Positions 19,142-28,959 of a DNA stretch of 64,000 bases are shown piece after piece (the stretch's first letter is position 1; each line of letters opens with the position of its first letter). Made by a program: the position numbers and the translations under genes. The notes beneath the pieces are model-generated. The model was not told the origin of the DNA. It did not search any database and was given only the letters and a program-made list of their open reading frames with translations. Origin of the DNA: Acidithiobacillus caldus ATCC 51756. GTDB lineage: Bacteria > Pseudomonadota > Gammaproteobacteria > Acidithiobacillales > Acidithiobacillaceae. The stretch covers positions 1,247,549 through 1,311,548 of the forward strand of contig NZ_CP005986.1 in the NCBI RefSeq assembly GCF_000175575.2, in the 5' to 3' direction.

Positions 19142-20155
19142 ATGGCTGAAGAGATCCTCTCGCAAGACGAGGTGGATGCGCTTTTTCAGGGCATGGCCGG
19201 CGGCGAGGTGGAAGTGGAGGCGGAGCCTGCGGCGCCTGTGGGTTCCGTGCAGCCCTACGATCTTGCCAATCAGGACCGGATCGTACGTGGACGTATGCCC
19301 ACCCTGGAAGTGGTCAATGAGCGCCTTGCACGTCTTTGGCGGGTCAGCCTGTTCAATTTTCTGCGACGCAGTGCGGAGATCTCTGTGGGCCCAGTGCGCC
19401 TTGTCAAATACAGTGAATTCATTCGTAGCCTGATGGTGCCCAGCAACATCAATATCGTCCAGGTGAAACCCCTGCGCGGTTCGGCGCTGTTCGTCTTCGA
19501 TGCGAGGCTCATCTTTGCGGTGGTGGACAACTATTTTGGTGGCGACGGCCGCTTTCATGCACGGATCGAGGGGCGCGAGTTTACGCCTCTGGAACAACGT
19601 ATCATCAAACGGTTGCTGGATCTCGTCTTCAAGGATTTCAAAAGTGCGTGGTCACCGGTGATCGATCTGCAGCCGGAGCTTTCCCGCTCGGAGGTCAACC
19701 CGCAGTTCGTCAGCATCGCCACGCCGACGGAGGTGGTCATCGTGAGCACCTTCAATATCGAGCTCGAGTCCGGTACCGGCAGTTTCCAGATCTGTCTGCC
19801 CTACGGCATGGTAGAGCCGGTTCGGGATCAGCTCACGGCCGGAACGACGGCAGACCGTTCCGAGATCGACAAGCGCTGGGTACAGTCGCTCCACGATGAA
19901 TTGCGGGAGGCCACCCTCGAGCTACGCGTCGAGTTTGCCCGCCTGCCCATCAGTGTCCGCCAATTGCTGGCACTGCGTGTGGGCGACGTCATTCCGCTGG
20001 AGAGGCCCGAAACCCTCGTCGCCCGCGTCGATGGGATCCCGGTGTTCCGCGGTCCCTACGGCGTACACGGGGGCAAATACGCCATTCAGTTCCACGAAGC
20101 ACTGCCGCCCGAGACCGAATCCGGACAAGCCGCGTTGGCGGCCTGGGAGAAATGA
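19142..20155 (+). CDS. fliM: Flagellar motor switch protein FliM
   Basis: C-ring component that binds CheY-P and FliG. 337 residues. The N-terminus EILSQDEVDALFQGM is the CheY-binding peptide region. The CheC-like middle domain and a C-terminal SpoA domain (IPLERPETLVARVDGIPVF) are present. Conservation of the CheY-binding peptide implies that a chemotaxis system exists, although none is in the window. Confidence 0.96.
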   Translation: MAEEILSQDEVDALFQGMAGGEVEVEAEPAAPVGSVQPYDLANQDRIVRGRMPTLEVVNERLARLWRVSLFNFLRRSAEISVGPVRLVKYSEFIRSLMVPSNINIVQVKPLRGSALFVFDARLIFAVVDNYFGGDGRFHARIEGREFTPLEQRIIKRLLDLVFKDFKSAWSPVIDLQPELSRSEVNPQFVSIATPTEVVIVSTFNIELESGTGSFQICLPYGMVEPVRDQLTAGTTADRSEIDKRWVQSLHDELREATLELRVEFARLPISVRQLLALRVGDVIPLERPETLVARVDGIPVFRGPYGVHGGKYAIQFHEALPPETESGQAALAAWEK

Positions 20156-20158
20156 GCA

Positions 20159-20611
20159 ATGGCTGACGACGACAACCAGGATGCAGGAACCATGGACGAC
20201 TGGGCAGCCGCCATGGCTGAGCAGGCGGCGGTCACCGCTGCCGGCAAAACGGACAAGGACACGCCGCCCTCGGCGGAGCCAGTGGCTGCCGCACCGATGC
20301 CCGACCTGGAGGAGACCAGCCCGGCGGGGGGCGCGCCGGCGGGGGGCGCGCATGCCAATCTCGACATGATTCTGGACATCCCCGTGAACCTGTCGGTGGA
20401 GTTGGGGCGTACCAAGATCCAGATCCGCAACCTTTTGCAGCTGGCCCAAGGATCGGTGGTCGAACTGGAGCGTTTGGCGGGAGAGCCCATGGATGTGCTG
20501 GTAAACGGCTATCTCATCGCTCAAGGCGAGGTGGTTCTGGTCAACGATAAATTCGGGATTCGCTTGACGGACATCATCAGTCCGGCAGAACGGGCCAGGA
20601 AACTGCGCTGA
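20159..20611 (+). CDS. fliN: Flagellar motor switch protein FliN
   Basis: C-ring subunit, 150 residues. The SpoA domain is at about 72-148 ([35 protein letters not shown]). The N-terminal ~70 residues are acidic/Ala/Pro-rich and contain a short tandem duplication, PAGGA twice, from a 15-base repeat near 20320-20350. It begins 3 bases after fliM. Confidence 0.95.
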   Translation: MADDDNQDAGTMDDWAAAMAEQAAVTAAGKTDKDTPPSAEPVAAAPMPDLEETSPAGGAPAGGAHANLDMILDIPVNLSVELGRTKIQIRNLLQLAQGSVVELERLAGEPMDVLVNGYLIAQGEVVLVNDKFGIRLTDIISPAERARKLR

Positions 20612-21186
20612 TGGGACGTTCTACCAGCGCCGGCATCGCGCGCCTCCGGTCGTTCCCGTCATCGAGCGTCAAGCTTTCGCTGCGCGATCCGTCAAAAAAT
20701 CGACTGCGCGGGTTGGTGTCGTCGCCATTGCTGCTGGTGTCGGTTGCCGCCCAGGGAGCGACGATGCCAGAGGTCTTCTCCTGGCGGTCCGGTTTGCAGC
20801 TCGTCCTGGCCCTTTTGTTGGTTCTGGCTGTCTTTCTGGTTCTGGTCTGGTTGCTGAAACGCTTCCAGCCGGGACTGACCGGCGGTTCAGGATCGGTCAT
20901 AAAGGTGGTTGCATCCCTGCCTCTGGGAGCGCGGGAACGCCTCTTGCTAGTGGACCTCCAAGGTCAGCAGTTGCTCTTGGGCGTAAGCCCGGCAGGGATC
21001 TCCCTGCTGCAGGTGCTCGAGCAGCCCTTGACCCTTCCGCAACGCAACCTGCCGACGGATTTTTCCGGCTGGTTGCGCCAGTCGATGGAGAGGCGCAAGA
21101 CAGGCACATGGCGACAAACACCGGCTTCCGAATCCGCAGCAGCAAAGCAGCGCAGCGAATCCTCACCTCCGCCATCGGCGGAATAG
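20611..21186 (+). CDS. fliO: Flagellar biosynthesis protein FliO
   Basis: FliO helps assemble the FliPQR export gate. 191 residues with one strong membrane helix at about residues 66-86 ([19 protein letters not shown]) and a short cytoplasmic domain ([20 protein letters not shown]) that fits the family. The ATG overlaps the fliN stop (TGATG). An ATG at 20764 would give a shorter form without the basic N-terminus. The 3' end overlaps fliP by 79 bases. Confidence 0.85.
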   Translation: MGRSTSAGIARLRSFPSSSVKLSLRDPSKNRLRGLVSSPLLLVSVAAQGATMPEVFSWRSGLQLVLALLLVLAVFLVLVWLLKRFQPGLTGGSGSVIKVVASLPLGARERLLLVDLQGQQLLLGVSPAGISLLQVLEQPLTLPQRNLPTDFSGWLRQSMERRKTGTWRQTPASESAAAKQRSESSPPPSAE

Positions 21187-21896
21187 CCACCTTTTCCCTT
21201 GCTGGACCGACCTGGGCGGCCGGTTTGCCCGCATTGACGGCAAGTCCCGCGCCGGGTGGCGGTACCGAGTACAGTCTCAGCATTCAGACGCTGCTCTTCA
21301 TGACGGTGCTGGTCTTCCTGCCGGCACTGCTGCTGATGATGACGGCGTTTACGCGCATCATCATCGTCCTGTCGCTGCTCAAACAGGCCTTGGGATCGAC
21401 CCAGATGCCCCCGAGCCAGGTCATGGTGGGACTGGCCCTTTTCCTGACATTCTTTGTGATGGCTCCGGTGTTCCAGCAGATCAATACGGAGGCCTTGCAA
21501 CCCCTCAACGATAATAAAATCGACCTGGTACAGGCGATGGCCAAGGCAGAGGGACCCTTGCGCAACTTTATGCTCTCGCAGACCCGTCCCGATGATCTCG
21601 CCCTCTTCGTGAAACTCTCCGGCCACAAGGCTCTGGAAAAACCCAGCGATACCCCTCTGAGTCTGTTGGTGCCAGCGTTTATTACTTCCGAGCTGAAAAC
21701 CGGATTTCAGATAGGTTTCCTGATATTCATTCCCTTCGTCATCATCGATCTCGTGGTAGCAGCGGTGCTCATGTCCCTGGGCATGATGATGCTGTCTCCG
21801 GTGACCGTATCCTTCCCGTTGAAACTCATGCTGTTTGTATTGGTGGACGGCTGGGATCTGGTCATCGGTTCCCTGGTTCAGAGCTTTGTCCACTGA
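21108..21896 (+). CDS. fliP: Flagellar export gate protein FliP
   Basis: Core of the export gate. 262 residues. It begins with a signal peptide (basic start, hydrophobic stretch, cleavage likely after GPTWA), as known for FliP, which supports the start inside fliO. Family motifs include [38 protein letters not shown] and the C-terminal LPFKLMLFV-type helix. Four membrane segments. Confidence 0.96.
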   Translation: MATNTGFRIRSSKAAQRILTSAIGGIATFSLAGPTWAAGLPALTASPAPGGGTEYSLSIQTLLFMTVLVFLPALLLMMTAFTRIIIVLSLLKQALGSTQMPPSQVMVGLALFLTFFVMAPVFQQINTEALQPLNDNKIDLVQAMAKAEGPLRNFMLSQTRPDDLALFVKLSGHKALEKPSDTPLSLLVPAFITSELKTGFQIGFLIFIPFVIIDLVVAAVLMSLGMMMLSPVTVSFPLKLMLFVLVDGWDLVIGSLVQSFVH

Positions 21897-21905
21897 GGTA
21901 GACAG

Positions 21906-22178
21906 ATGAGCCCTGAGAGTATCGCCAGTATTTCCCAACACGCCCTGTGGACGGCCCTGCTGTTGTCGGCACCACTCCTGGGCGTCGCGCTCGTGGTGGG
22001 TGTTCTGGTCAGTGTGTTTCAGGCGGCCACCCAAATCAACGAGATGACTTTGAGTTTCGTGCCCAAGGTGCTGGCCATGGCCCTGGTCCTGATCATTGGC
22101 GGACCGTGGATGCTGGGCCTGATCATGCACTTTACCATCCAGCTCTTTCACAATATTCCACACCTCATCAATTCATGA
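21906..22178 (+). CDS. fliQ: Flagellar export gate protein FliQ
   Basis: 90-residue inner-membrane protein with two helices and the family motif SVFQAATQINEMTLSFVPK between them. GAGGTAGAC precedes the ATG. The last four bases overlap fliR. Confidence 0.96.
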   Translation: MSPESIASISQHALWTALLLSAPLLGVALVVGVLVSVFQAATQINEMTLSFVPKVLAMALVLIIGGPWMLGLIMHFTIQLFHNIPHLINS

Positions 22179-22963
22179 TCAGCCTGACCAGCGGACAATT
22201 GGAACACTGGATTGGGGCCTTCTTCTGGCCCTTTGTCCGGATTCTGGCGCTGTTGTCCACGGCACCGGTATTCAGCGCCAGTGCCGTACCCATTCAGGTA
22301 CGGGTGGGCCTAGCTGCAATCATCAGCGTCGCCATTGCTCCGGCTTTGCCGACTCTACCCGCCGTGCACTTTTTGTCTGGGGCAGGGCTCGTGCTGCTGG
22401 TGGAACAGATCGTCATTGGCACCGCCCTGGGCTTTGCGGTCACGCTGATTTTCAGTGCCGTGCAATTTGCGGGGTCCGTCATCAGCCTGCAGATGGGTCT
22501 TGGATTTAGCAGCTTTTTTGATCCGACCACGGGTGTACAGGTGCCGACCCTGTCCAATTTCCTCAACCTTGCCGTGCTGCTTTTTTTTATGGCACTCAAT
22601 GGACAGCTCCTGGTTTTGGTCGTGCTGATGCGTAGTTTTACGGTATTGCCGGTAGACCCGAACCTGGTGGTACACGCAACCGCCTGGCACGTTTTAGCGG
22701 CGGCTGGAGCCGCGGTGTTTTCTCTGGGAATGGCCATCGCGGCACCAGTCCTGGGGGCGCTGTTTCTGGTGAACATCGCTTTGGGTGTGCTCAGCAAGCT
22801 CGCACCGCAGCTCAATCTTTTTGTCGTCGGTTTTCCCTTGCTGATCGGCGTCGGGCTCATCGGCCTTTACCTTCTGGCGCCAGCTCTGGAACTCGTCGTG
22901 CGTCAACTCCTCGATCTCGCCCTGAATCTCAGTGGCCGCTTTATGATCTCGGCAGGGGGCTGA
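22175..22963 (+). CDS. fliR: Flagellar export gate protein FliR
   Basis: 262-residue polytopic membrane protein completing the FliPQR gate. It has about six helices; FSSFFDPTTGVQVPTLSNF and LGVLSKLAPQLNLFVVGFPL are family motifs. The frame is open upstream through fliQ, but ATG 22175, which overlaps the fliQ stop as ATGA, is the expected start. Confidence 0.95.
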   Translation: MISLTSGQLEHWIGAFFWPFVRILALLSTAPVFSASAVPIQVRVGLAAIISVAIAPALPTLPAVHFLSGAGLVLLVEQIVIGTALGFAVTLIFSAVQFAGSVISLQMGLGFSSFFDPTTGVQVPTLSNFLNLAVLLFFMALNGQLLVLVVLMRSFTVLPVDPNLVVHATAWHVLAAAGAAVFSLGMAIAAPVLGALFLVNIALGVLSKLAPQLNLFVVGFPLLIGVGLIGLYLLAPALELVVRQLLDLALNLSGRFMISAGG

Positions 22964-22966
22964 GGA

Positions 22967-24094
22967 ATGGCCGAAGAGCAGTCCCAGGAACGCACCGAAG
23001 CGGCGACGCCCAAAAAAAGGGAAGACGCGCGAAAAAAGGGGCAGGTTCCCCGCTCCCGAGAGTTGTCCACGAGTGCCTTGCTCTTGCTCAGTGCAAGCCT
23101 GCTCTATGGTCTCGGCAGTGAGATCCAGACGATGGCAACGGATTTCCTGCGCGCTGGATTACGGCTGACACCCGCGGTCATGTCGAACCACCAAGACCTT
23201 TTGCGTCACCTTGTGCAGATGGCTGGGCTTGCGCTGAGCGATGTGCTGCCTCTATGGCTCGCGCTGATGCTGGTCGTAGTATTGGCCAGTATCGCCCTGG
23301 GGGGCTGGAATTTCAGCACAAAGACCCTGATTCCAAACTTCAGTCACCTGGACCCCATAGAGGGAATACAACGCCTCTTTTCTCGACGCGGGTTTCTGGA
23401 GCTTGTCAAGGCGGCACTCAAAACCTTGGTGGTGGGTGGCATCGGTGTGACGGTGATCTGGGCACAGCGCGGGGAATTGCTTGGGCTCATCCAGATCAGC
23501 CCCAAAAGTGCCATGGTTTCGCTTCTCTCCATGAGCGGTCTGGTTTTTTTGATCATGGCCGTCGGCACCCTGCTTATCGTCCTGTTCGACGTACCTTTTC
23601 AGCTCTGGAGCTTCAACGAAAAGCTCAAGATGTCGCGCCAGGACATCAAGGACGAGATGAAGGAGATGGATGGCAATCCCCAGATAAAGACGAAGGTGCG
23701 CTCCATGCAGAGGGAAATGGCGCGTCGGCGCATGATGGCGGCCATACCCAGTGCGAGCGTCGTGGTAACCAATCCAACGCACTATGCCGTGGCTCTGCGT
23801 TATGTCGAAAGTGAAAACCGTGCGCCCGTCGTTCTCGCCAAAGGTGCTGGTAATGTGGCCCTGCGTATTCGCGAGCTGGCTCAGGAGCACGGTGTGCCGC
23901 TGGTAGAGGCGCCACCCCTGGCGCGCGCCTTGTATCACCACGTGGAACTGGAGCAGGAGATCCCGGCACTGCTGTACCGGGCCGTTGCCGAAGTCCTGGC
24001 CTATCTCCATCAGCTGCGTCTGGCCCCGCCTGGGCAGGCACTGGAATTGCCTGAGCAGTGGTCGGTACCGCCGGAACTGGATCGAGGGGGTTGA
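22967..24094 (+). CDS. flhB: Flagellar export switch protein FlhB
   Basis: Controls substrate specificity switching together with FliK. 375 residues. Basic N-terminus (ERTEAATPKKREDARKKGQV), four membrane helices and the autocleavage motif NPTH at about residues 269-272, the same position as in enteric FlhB. The C-terminal cytoplasmic domain is complete. Confidence 0.97.
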   Translation: MAEEQSQERTEAATPKKREDARKKGQVPRSRELSTSALLLLSASLLYGLGSEIQTMATDFLRAGLRLTPAVMSNHQDLLRHLVQMAGLALSDVLPLWLALMLVVVLASIALGGWNFSTKTLIPNFSHLDPIEGIQRLFSRRGFLELVKAALKTLVVGGIGVTVIWAQRGELLGLIQISPKSAMVSLLSMSGLVFLIMAVGTLLIVLFDVPFQLWSFNEKLKMSRQDIKDEMKEMDGNPQIKTKVRSMQREMARRRMMAAIPSASVVVTNPTHYAVALRYVESENRAPVVLAKGAGNVALRIRELAQEHGVPLVEAPPLARALYHHVELEQEIPALLYRAVAEVLAYLHQLRLAPPGQALELPEQWSVPPELDRGG

Positions 24095-24096
24095 TC

Positions 24097-26157
24097 GTGG
24101 ATGCCTTCATACGGCTCTTGCAGAAACTGAATTGGCATACGCTGGCAGCACCCGTTCTGGTAATCCTGATTCTGGCGATGCTCATCATCCCGTTGCCCAC
24201 GTTTTTGCTGGATCTCCTCTTTACCTTCAACATCACGCTGGGACTGATCATTCTCCTCGTCAGCCTGTATATGACCAGGCCACTGGAATTTGCCGCTTTT
24301 CCCACGGCACTGCTGTTGACTACCTTGCTGCGCCTATCCCTCAATGTCGCTGCTGCCCGGGTGATTCTGTTGCACGGGCAAAATGGGCCCGGTGCCGCAG
24401 GAGTCGTGATCGAGTCGTTCGGTGAGTTTGTGGTGGGTGGCGACTATGCCGTGGGTATCATCGTCTTCGCCATTCTCGTCATCATCAATTTTGTGGTTAT
24501 TACCAAGGGCGCTGGACGAATTGCCGAAGTAAGCGCCCGCTTCACCCTGGATGCCATGCCCGGCAAACAGATGGCCATCGATGCCGATCTCAATGCGGGA
24601 ATCATCGATCAGGAAGAAGCACACCGGCGCCGCGTGGAAATCGCCCAGGAGGCCGATTTCTTCGGTTCCATGGATGGTGCCAGTAAATTCGTGCGCGGAG
24701 ATGCCATTGCCGCCATTCTCATCCTTTTCATAAATCTTATCGGCGGTCTGGTCATCGGCATCTGGCAGCACGGTCTGAGCCTTGGAACGGCGGCACACGA
24801 CTATACCCTGCTCAGCATCGGCGATGCCTTGGTGGCGCAGATACCGGCGCTGGTCATATCCATTGCCGCCGGCATCGTGGTGAGTTCCGTCAACACCGGG
24901 CAGGATCTGGGCCGCCAACTCATCGGTCAGATCTTTCAGCATCGCGATGTACTGGTCATCGTCGCTGCCATTTTGGGTTTGCTTGGCCTCATTCCGGGGA
25001 TGCCGCATCTCCCGTTTCTGACGGCGGCGGGCGTTTTGGCTGGTGTGGTCTGGTACCAGCGGCGCCGGGCTCAGCAGCAAGCCACGGAAACTCCCGTGGT
25101 GGAGACCACTGCCGAGCCCGAGGAAATCGGCTGGAACAGCGTGGAGCCACTGGACCCTCTGGGATTGGAGGTTGGCTATCGTCTCATTCCCCTAGTCGAC
25201 AAAAATCAGGGGGGTGAACTACTTGCCCGAATCCGGGGGGTCCGCAAGAAATTTGCCCAGGATATCGGTTTCCTGGTTCCGGCAGTGCATGTGCGGGACA
25301 ATCTCGAGCTCCGCCCTACCGCCTACCGAATCACCATCCGCGGGGTAGACATGGGGGGTGGGGAGGTCTTTCCCGATCTCTTGCTGGCCATCGACCCCGG
25401 GAATGTCCTCGGCAAGCTGGAAGGAACGGCAACCCGTGACCCGAGTTTCGGGCTGCCGGCCGTCTGGATCGAGCCGCTCCAGCGCGACAAAGCCTTGGCA
25501 CTGAACTACACCGTGGTCGATCCTGCCACCGTCATTGCGACCCAGTTGCACCAGATTCTGCAGCAACATGGCGCCGAACTCCTGGGACGGGAGGAGGTGG
25601 AGGGCTTGATTTCACACCTCGCAAGTCGCTCGCCCAAGCTGGTGGAGGATGTCATTCCCAAGCTCATCAGTCCAGATCGCCTCAAACGCGTCCTGCAAAA
25701 CCTGTTGCGTGAGGGCGTATCCATCCGCGATATGCGAACCATCGTCGAAGTTTTGGCGGAGGAGGCGCCCCAGAGTCAGGATGTCGACGAACTGACGGCG
25801 ACGGTGCGCCGCGCCCTCGGGCCATTCATCGTGCAGGGGTTGTTCCCCGGGCAGAGTGAATTGCCGGTGGCGGTGATCGATGGGCAGCTGGAACACTTGT
25901 TGCAAGAAAGTCTGCGTAACGGCAAGGGAGAGAGTCTCGAACCCGGACTCGCCCAGCGTATCCTGGAAAAGGCGAAGGAGCTCATGCAGCAGATGGAGGC
26001 AGGTGGATTACCACCGGTACTTTTGGCTATGGCACCCATGCGGGCTTTCCTGGCCCACTTCCTGGCGCGTAGTGCCCCGCGACTGCGGGTTCTGTCCTAT
26101 GCGGAAATACCAGAAAATAAGAAAATTCGAGTGGTGGCCACCCTTGGCGCCGGATGA
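24097..26157 (+). CDS. flhA: Flagellar export gate protein FlhA
   Basis: 686 residues. N-terminal half with about eight membrane helices and the FHIPEP signature region (LRLSLNVAAARVILLHG, GRIAEVSARFTLDAMPGKQM), C-terminal cytoplasmic ring domain. GTG 24097 is preferred: GAGGGG lies about 7 bases upstream and it starts two bases after flhB. A longer in-frame version beginning inside flhB adds unconserved residues. Confidence 0.96.
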   Translation: MDAFIRLLQKLNWHTLAAPVLVILILAMLIIPLPTFLLDLLFTFNITLGLIILLVSLYMTRPLEFAAFPTALLLTTLLRLSLNVAAARVILLHGQNGPGAAGVVIESFGEFVVGGDYAVGIIVFAILVIINFVVITKGAGRIAEVSARFTLDAMPGKQMAIDADLNAGIIDQEEAHRRRVEIAQEADFFGSMDGASKFVRGDAIAAILILFINLIGGLVIGIWQHGLSLGTAAHDYTLLSIGDALVAQIPALVISIAAGIVVSSVNTGQDLGRQLIGQIFQHRDVLVIVAAILGLLGLIPGMPHLPFLTAAGVLAGVVWYQRRRAQQQATETPVVETTAEPEEIGWNSVEPLDPLGLEVGYRLIPLVDKNQGGELLARIRGVRKKFAQDIGFLVPAVHVRDNLELRPTAYRITIRGVDMGGGEVFPDLLLAIDPGNVLGKLEGTATRDPSFGLPAVWIEPLQRDKALALNYTVVDPATVIATQLHQILQQHGAELLGREEVEGLISHLASRSPKLVEDVIPKLISPDRLKRVLQNLLREGVSIRDMRTIVEVLAEEAPQSQDVDELTATVRRALGPFIVQGLFPGQSELPVAVIDGQLEHLLQESLRNGKGESLEPGLAQRILEKAKELMQQMEAGGLPPVLLAMAPMRAFLAHFLARSAPRLRVLSYAEIPENKKIRVVATLGAG

Positions 26158-26184
26158 CTCGCGACCAATAGAGGAAACTGAGAT

Positions 26185-27339
26185 ATGAAAATCCGGAGAT
26201 TCCACGGCGCGACCACGCGCGAGGTACTGGCCCAGATCCGTAGCGCCCTGGGCGCCGAAGCGGTGATTTTGTCCAATCGGGATGTGGCCGGTGGGGTAGA
26301 AATCGTTGCCGCCGTGGATTTTGATGACCGCGAGCTACAAGCGGCTGCAGCCACGGCTCCGGAGTCTCGTCAGACACCAGTGCCCGAGAACAAGGCCCAG
26401 CAGCGCCAGGATGCGCCAGTGCCGGCAGGGGAGCGGATGTCCACGCAGATGCCCCAGGCCTCGACTCTGGGAGAAGATCTGCACAATCTCCGACAACTCG
26501 TGGAAAAACGCTGGGGTCAGCGGCGAAAAGCAACCCCCACGTCCCTCCTGAGTGAGAGTAAAAACCTGGGTCAGTGGGGTTTTTCACCAGACTGGCTGGA
26601 AAAGCACGGTCTGCAGAACGCTCTGGACGCGGCCAACACATCTGTGCTCCAGCAGCGCCTGGACCAACTCATTCCCTGCCGACCCATGGGCGATGGCGAG
26701 GGCGGTCTGCTCGCCTTGCTCGGACCAACGGGTGCCGGCAAGACCACCACCATCGCCAAGTTGGCCGCCCGCAAGGTATTGCGGCACGGTCCCCATGCGG
26801 TAGCGCTTTTCACCACCGATACCTATCGTATTGCTGGGGTGGAGCAACTGGGGATTTATGCACGTATCCTGGGCGTACCCTTGGAAGTGGTACACGATGC
26901 CCAGGATCTCCTGCGCGGCTTGCAGAAGTATGAGGATCGCCCGTGGATCTTCATCGATACCATGGGCTTGAGCCCAAGAGACCCACGCCTGCGCCAGCAA
27001 CTGGAATGGCTCGAAGCGGTTGGTCCGGATCTGCACCGCTACTTGCTGCTGCCGGCAGGACTCGACAGGCGTGGCCTGGGCAGCATGCTCGCCCCGTACG
27101 AGCAGCTGTCTTTGAGCGCGGCCATTCTGTCCAAGGTCGATGAAGCCCCGGCCTGCGGCGCGGCCCTGGAATGGCTCGAGCAGCATCACTTGCCGTTGGC
27201 GTATTTCAGCGATGGGCAAAAGGTTCCGGAGGATCTGCACGAGGCACGCTGGAGTTATCTCCTCGCGAGCATGGGCGTGGATCCCGACGGCGCCCTGGAC
27301 TTCACGCCAGCGAGCGCGAGCCGATATCATGATGTCTGA
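26185..27339 (+). CDS. flhF: Flagellar placement SRP-like GTPase FlhF
   Basis: FlhF places polar flagella. 384 residues. N-terminal MKIRRFHGATTREVLAQIR start, a variable linker, then the NG domain with G1 GPTGAGKTTTIAKLAA, DTYRIAGVEQL, and SKVDEAPACGAALEW. The G3 position reads DTMGLSPRD rather than the usual DTAGR-type. It is followed by its regulator flhG. Confidence 0.94.
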   Translation: MKIRRFHGATTREVLAQIRSALGAEAVILSNRDVAGGVEIVAAVDFDDRELQAAAATAPESRQTPVPENKAQQRQDAPVPAGERMSTQMPQASTLGEDLHNLRQLVEKRWGQRRKATPTSLLSESKNLGQWGFSPDWLEKHGLQNALDAANTSVLQQRLDQLIPCRPMGDGEGGLLALLGPTGAGKTTTIAKLAARKVLRHGPHAVALFTTDTYRIAGVEQLGIYARILGVPLEVVHDAQDLLRGLQKYEDRPWIFIDTMGLSPRDPRLRQQLEWLEAVGPDLHRYLLLPAGLDRRGLGSMLAPYEQLSLSAAILSKVDEAPACGAALEWLEQHHLPLAYFSDGQKVPEDLHEARWSYLLASMGVDPDGALDFTPASASRYHDV

Positions 27340-27358
27340 GGGGCGCGAGGGAACTGCC

Positions 27359-28237
27359 ATGGATGGGGTCCAAAGAGCGGATCAAGCGGAGGGCTTGCGA
27401 AAAATGCGGAAGGACAACACGGTGCGTGCAATCGCCATTGCCAGCGGCAAGGGCGGTGTGGGAAAGACCAACGTCGCCGTCAATCTAGCCGTCGCGCTGG
27501 CGGATCTTGGCTCCCGGCCGCTGCTGCTGGATGCGGATCTCGGGCTGGGGAACGTGGACATACTTCTGGGCTTGAGCCCCCGATTCAATCTGTCGCACGT
27601 GCTCTCCGGTGAAAAAACCATGGCGGATATCCTCATCAAGGGGCCCCACGACATCCATATTCTGCCGGCTGCCAGCGGCGTTGCGGGCATGGCCGACCTG
27701 GATCTGGGGCAACGCGCGGGGCTCATTGAAGCAGTCAGTAGTTTGGATGCCGATGTGGATCATTTGCTCATCGATCTTGCCGCCGGCATCGCCACCGATG
27801 TGCTCACCTTCAGCAGGGCGGCGCAGGAGGTCCTGGTGGTCGTCTCCAACGAGCCGGCCTCCATTACCGACGCGTACGCCCTGATCAAGGTGCTGAGTCG
27901 TGACCACGGTCTGCGGCGCTTTCACGTTTTGCCCAACATGGTGGCCGATGCCCGTGAAGGCCAAATCCTCTTTCAGCGCCTGTCGGCGGTGGCGGAACGT
28001 TACCTTGAAGTACAACTGGACCTCGCCGGCATCATTCCCTTGGATCCGGCCATGCGCAGCGCCGTGCGGGCACAGCAATGCATCTTCGATCGCTACCCAG
28101 GGAGTGCTGCGGCACAGGCGTTCCGGACACTGGCGCACACGGTCCGTGCTTGGCCTCGACGTACCGAGGGCCGGGGGGAGATGCGCTTTTTTCTGGAACG
28201 TCTTTTTGCCGATATGGCGCCGGCGCTGCGTGCATGA
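27359..28237 (+). CDS. flhG: MinD-like ATPase FlhG/FleN controlling flagellar number
   Basis: 292 residues. Deviant Walker A SGKGGVGKTNVAVNLA, DADLGLGNVDILLGL and a C-terminal amphipathic membrane-targeting region. It limits flagellar number together with FlhF and antagonises FleQ in Pseudomonas and Vibrio. ATG 27359 has GAGGGA 6 bases upstream; ATGs at 27329/27332 overlap flhF and are alternatives. The long frame upstream of these is a shadow of flhF. Confidence 0.92.
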   Translation: MDGVQRADQAEGLRKMRKDNTVRAIAIASGKGGVGKTNVAVNLAVALADLGSRPLLLDADLGLGNVDILLGLSPRFNLSHVLSGEKTMADILIKGPHDIHILPAASGVAGMADLDLGQRAGLIEAVSSLDADVDHLLIDLAAGIATDVLTFSRAAQEVLVVVSNEPASITDAYALIKVLSRDHGLRRFHVLPNMVADAREGQILFQRLSAVAERYLEVQLDLAGIIPLDPAMRSAVRAQQCIFDRYPGSAAAQAFRTLAHTVRAWPRRTEGRGEMRFFLERLFADMAPALRA

Positions 28238-28959
28238 TAGCGCAGCGTGCCTGGGATCAGGATCCGCAGCGCAGCGCCCTGGTCGCGCGCTACGTGCCGC
28301 TGGTTCAACGTATAGCGCAGCGATTGCGAGCACGATTGCCAGCCAATGTGGACTTGGGAGATCTTATCCAGGCAGGACTCATCGGTCTTCTGGATGTTCT
28401 CGAGCAATACCCTGAGCCCGATGACTCCGACGCCTTTTTGCGCTATGCCACACTGCGTATACGCGGCAGCATGATTGATGAACTGCGCGAGCAGGACTGG
28501 TTGCCGCGGCGGGCCCGTGCCAAGGAGCAGCAGGTCAGCCGAGCCATGGCGCAACTGGAGCAGCAGTTGGGGAGACCGCCCAGCGATCAGGAGGTGGCAA
28601 AGCACCTGGGCTGGGATCTGGACGATTACCAGAAAGCCATCGCCGACAGTGGTGGTCAGCTGGTTTACCTGGAAGATCTCGCCGCCGACAACGATTCCTT
28701 CGTCGGACAGTACCTGCGCGATCGTCACGCAGATATCAGCGAGGTCTTGGGTTCGCTGGAGTTCGATCGGCATCTGCAGGAGGCTATCACGCGACTGCCC
28801 GAGCGCGAGCGCCTGGTCCTGTCGCTCTACTATCGCGAGGAGCTGACCTTGCGGGAAATCGGCGAGGTGCTGGAGGTCACGGAGTCGCGCGTCAGTCAGA
28901 TCGTGCGTCAAGCCGTCCTGCGATTGCGCGCTAGCCTGCAGTTAGGGTCGCTGGGGTAA
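28234..28959 (+). CDS. fliA: Flagellar sigma factor 28
   Basis: 241-residue sigma70-family factor. Region 2 (VDLGDLIQAGLIGLLDVLEQY, DELREQDWLPRRAR), region 3, and region 4 with LPERERLVLSLYY and a helix-turn-helix LREIGEVLEVTESRVSQI. It should read the TAAAGTTT promoter of flagellin in this window. The ATG overlaps the flhG stop by 4 bases; upstream codons in the same frame belong to flhG sequence. Confidence 0.96.
   Translation: MIAQRAWDQDPQRSALVARYVPLVQRIAQRLRARLPANVDLGDLIQAGLIGLLDVLEQYPEPDDSDAFLRYATLRIRGSMIDELREQDWLPRRARAKEQQVSRAMAQLEQQLGRPPSDQEVAKHLGWDLDDYQKAIADSGGQLVYLEDLAADNDSFVGQYLRDRHADISEVLGSLEFDRHLQEAITRLPERERLVLSLYYREELTLREIGEVLEVTESRVSQIVRQAVLRLRASLQLGSLG

Noticed and set aside
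20320-20350. Short tandem repeat in fliN as a possible variable locus
   Set aside because: Only two copies in a disordered linker of a normal gene; no sign of frame-changing unit length.
26158-26184. Possible promoter between flhA and flhF
   Set aside because: Neither a sigma54, sigma28 nor sigma70 pattern fits the 27-base gap.
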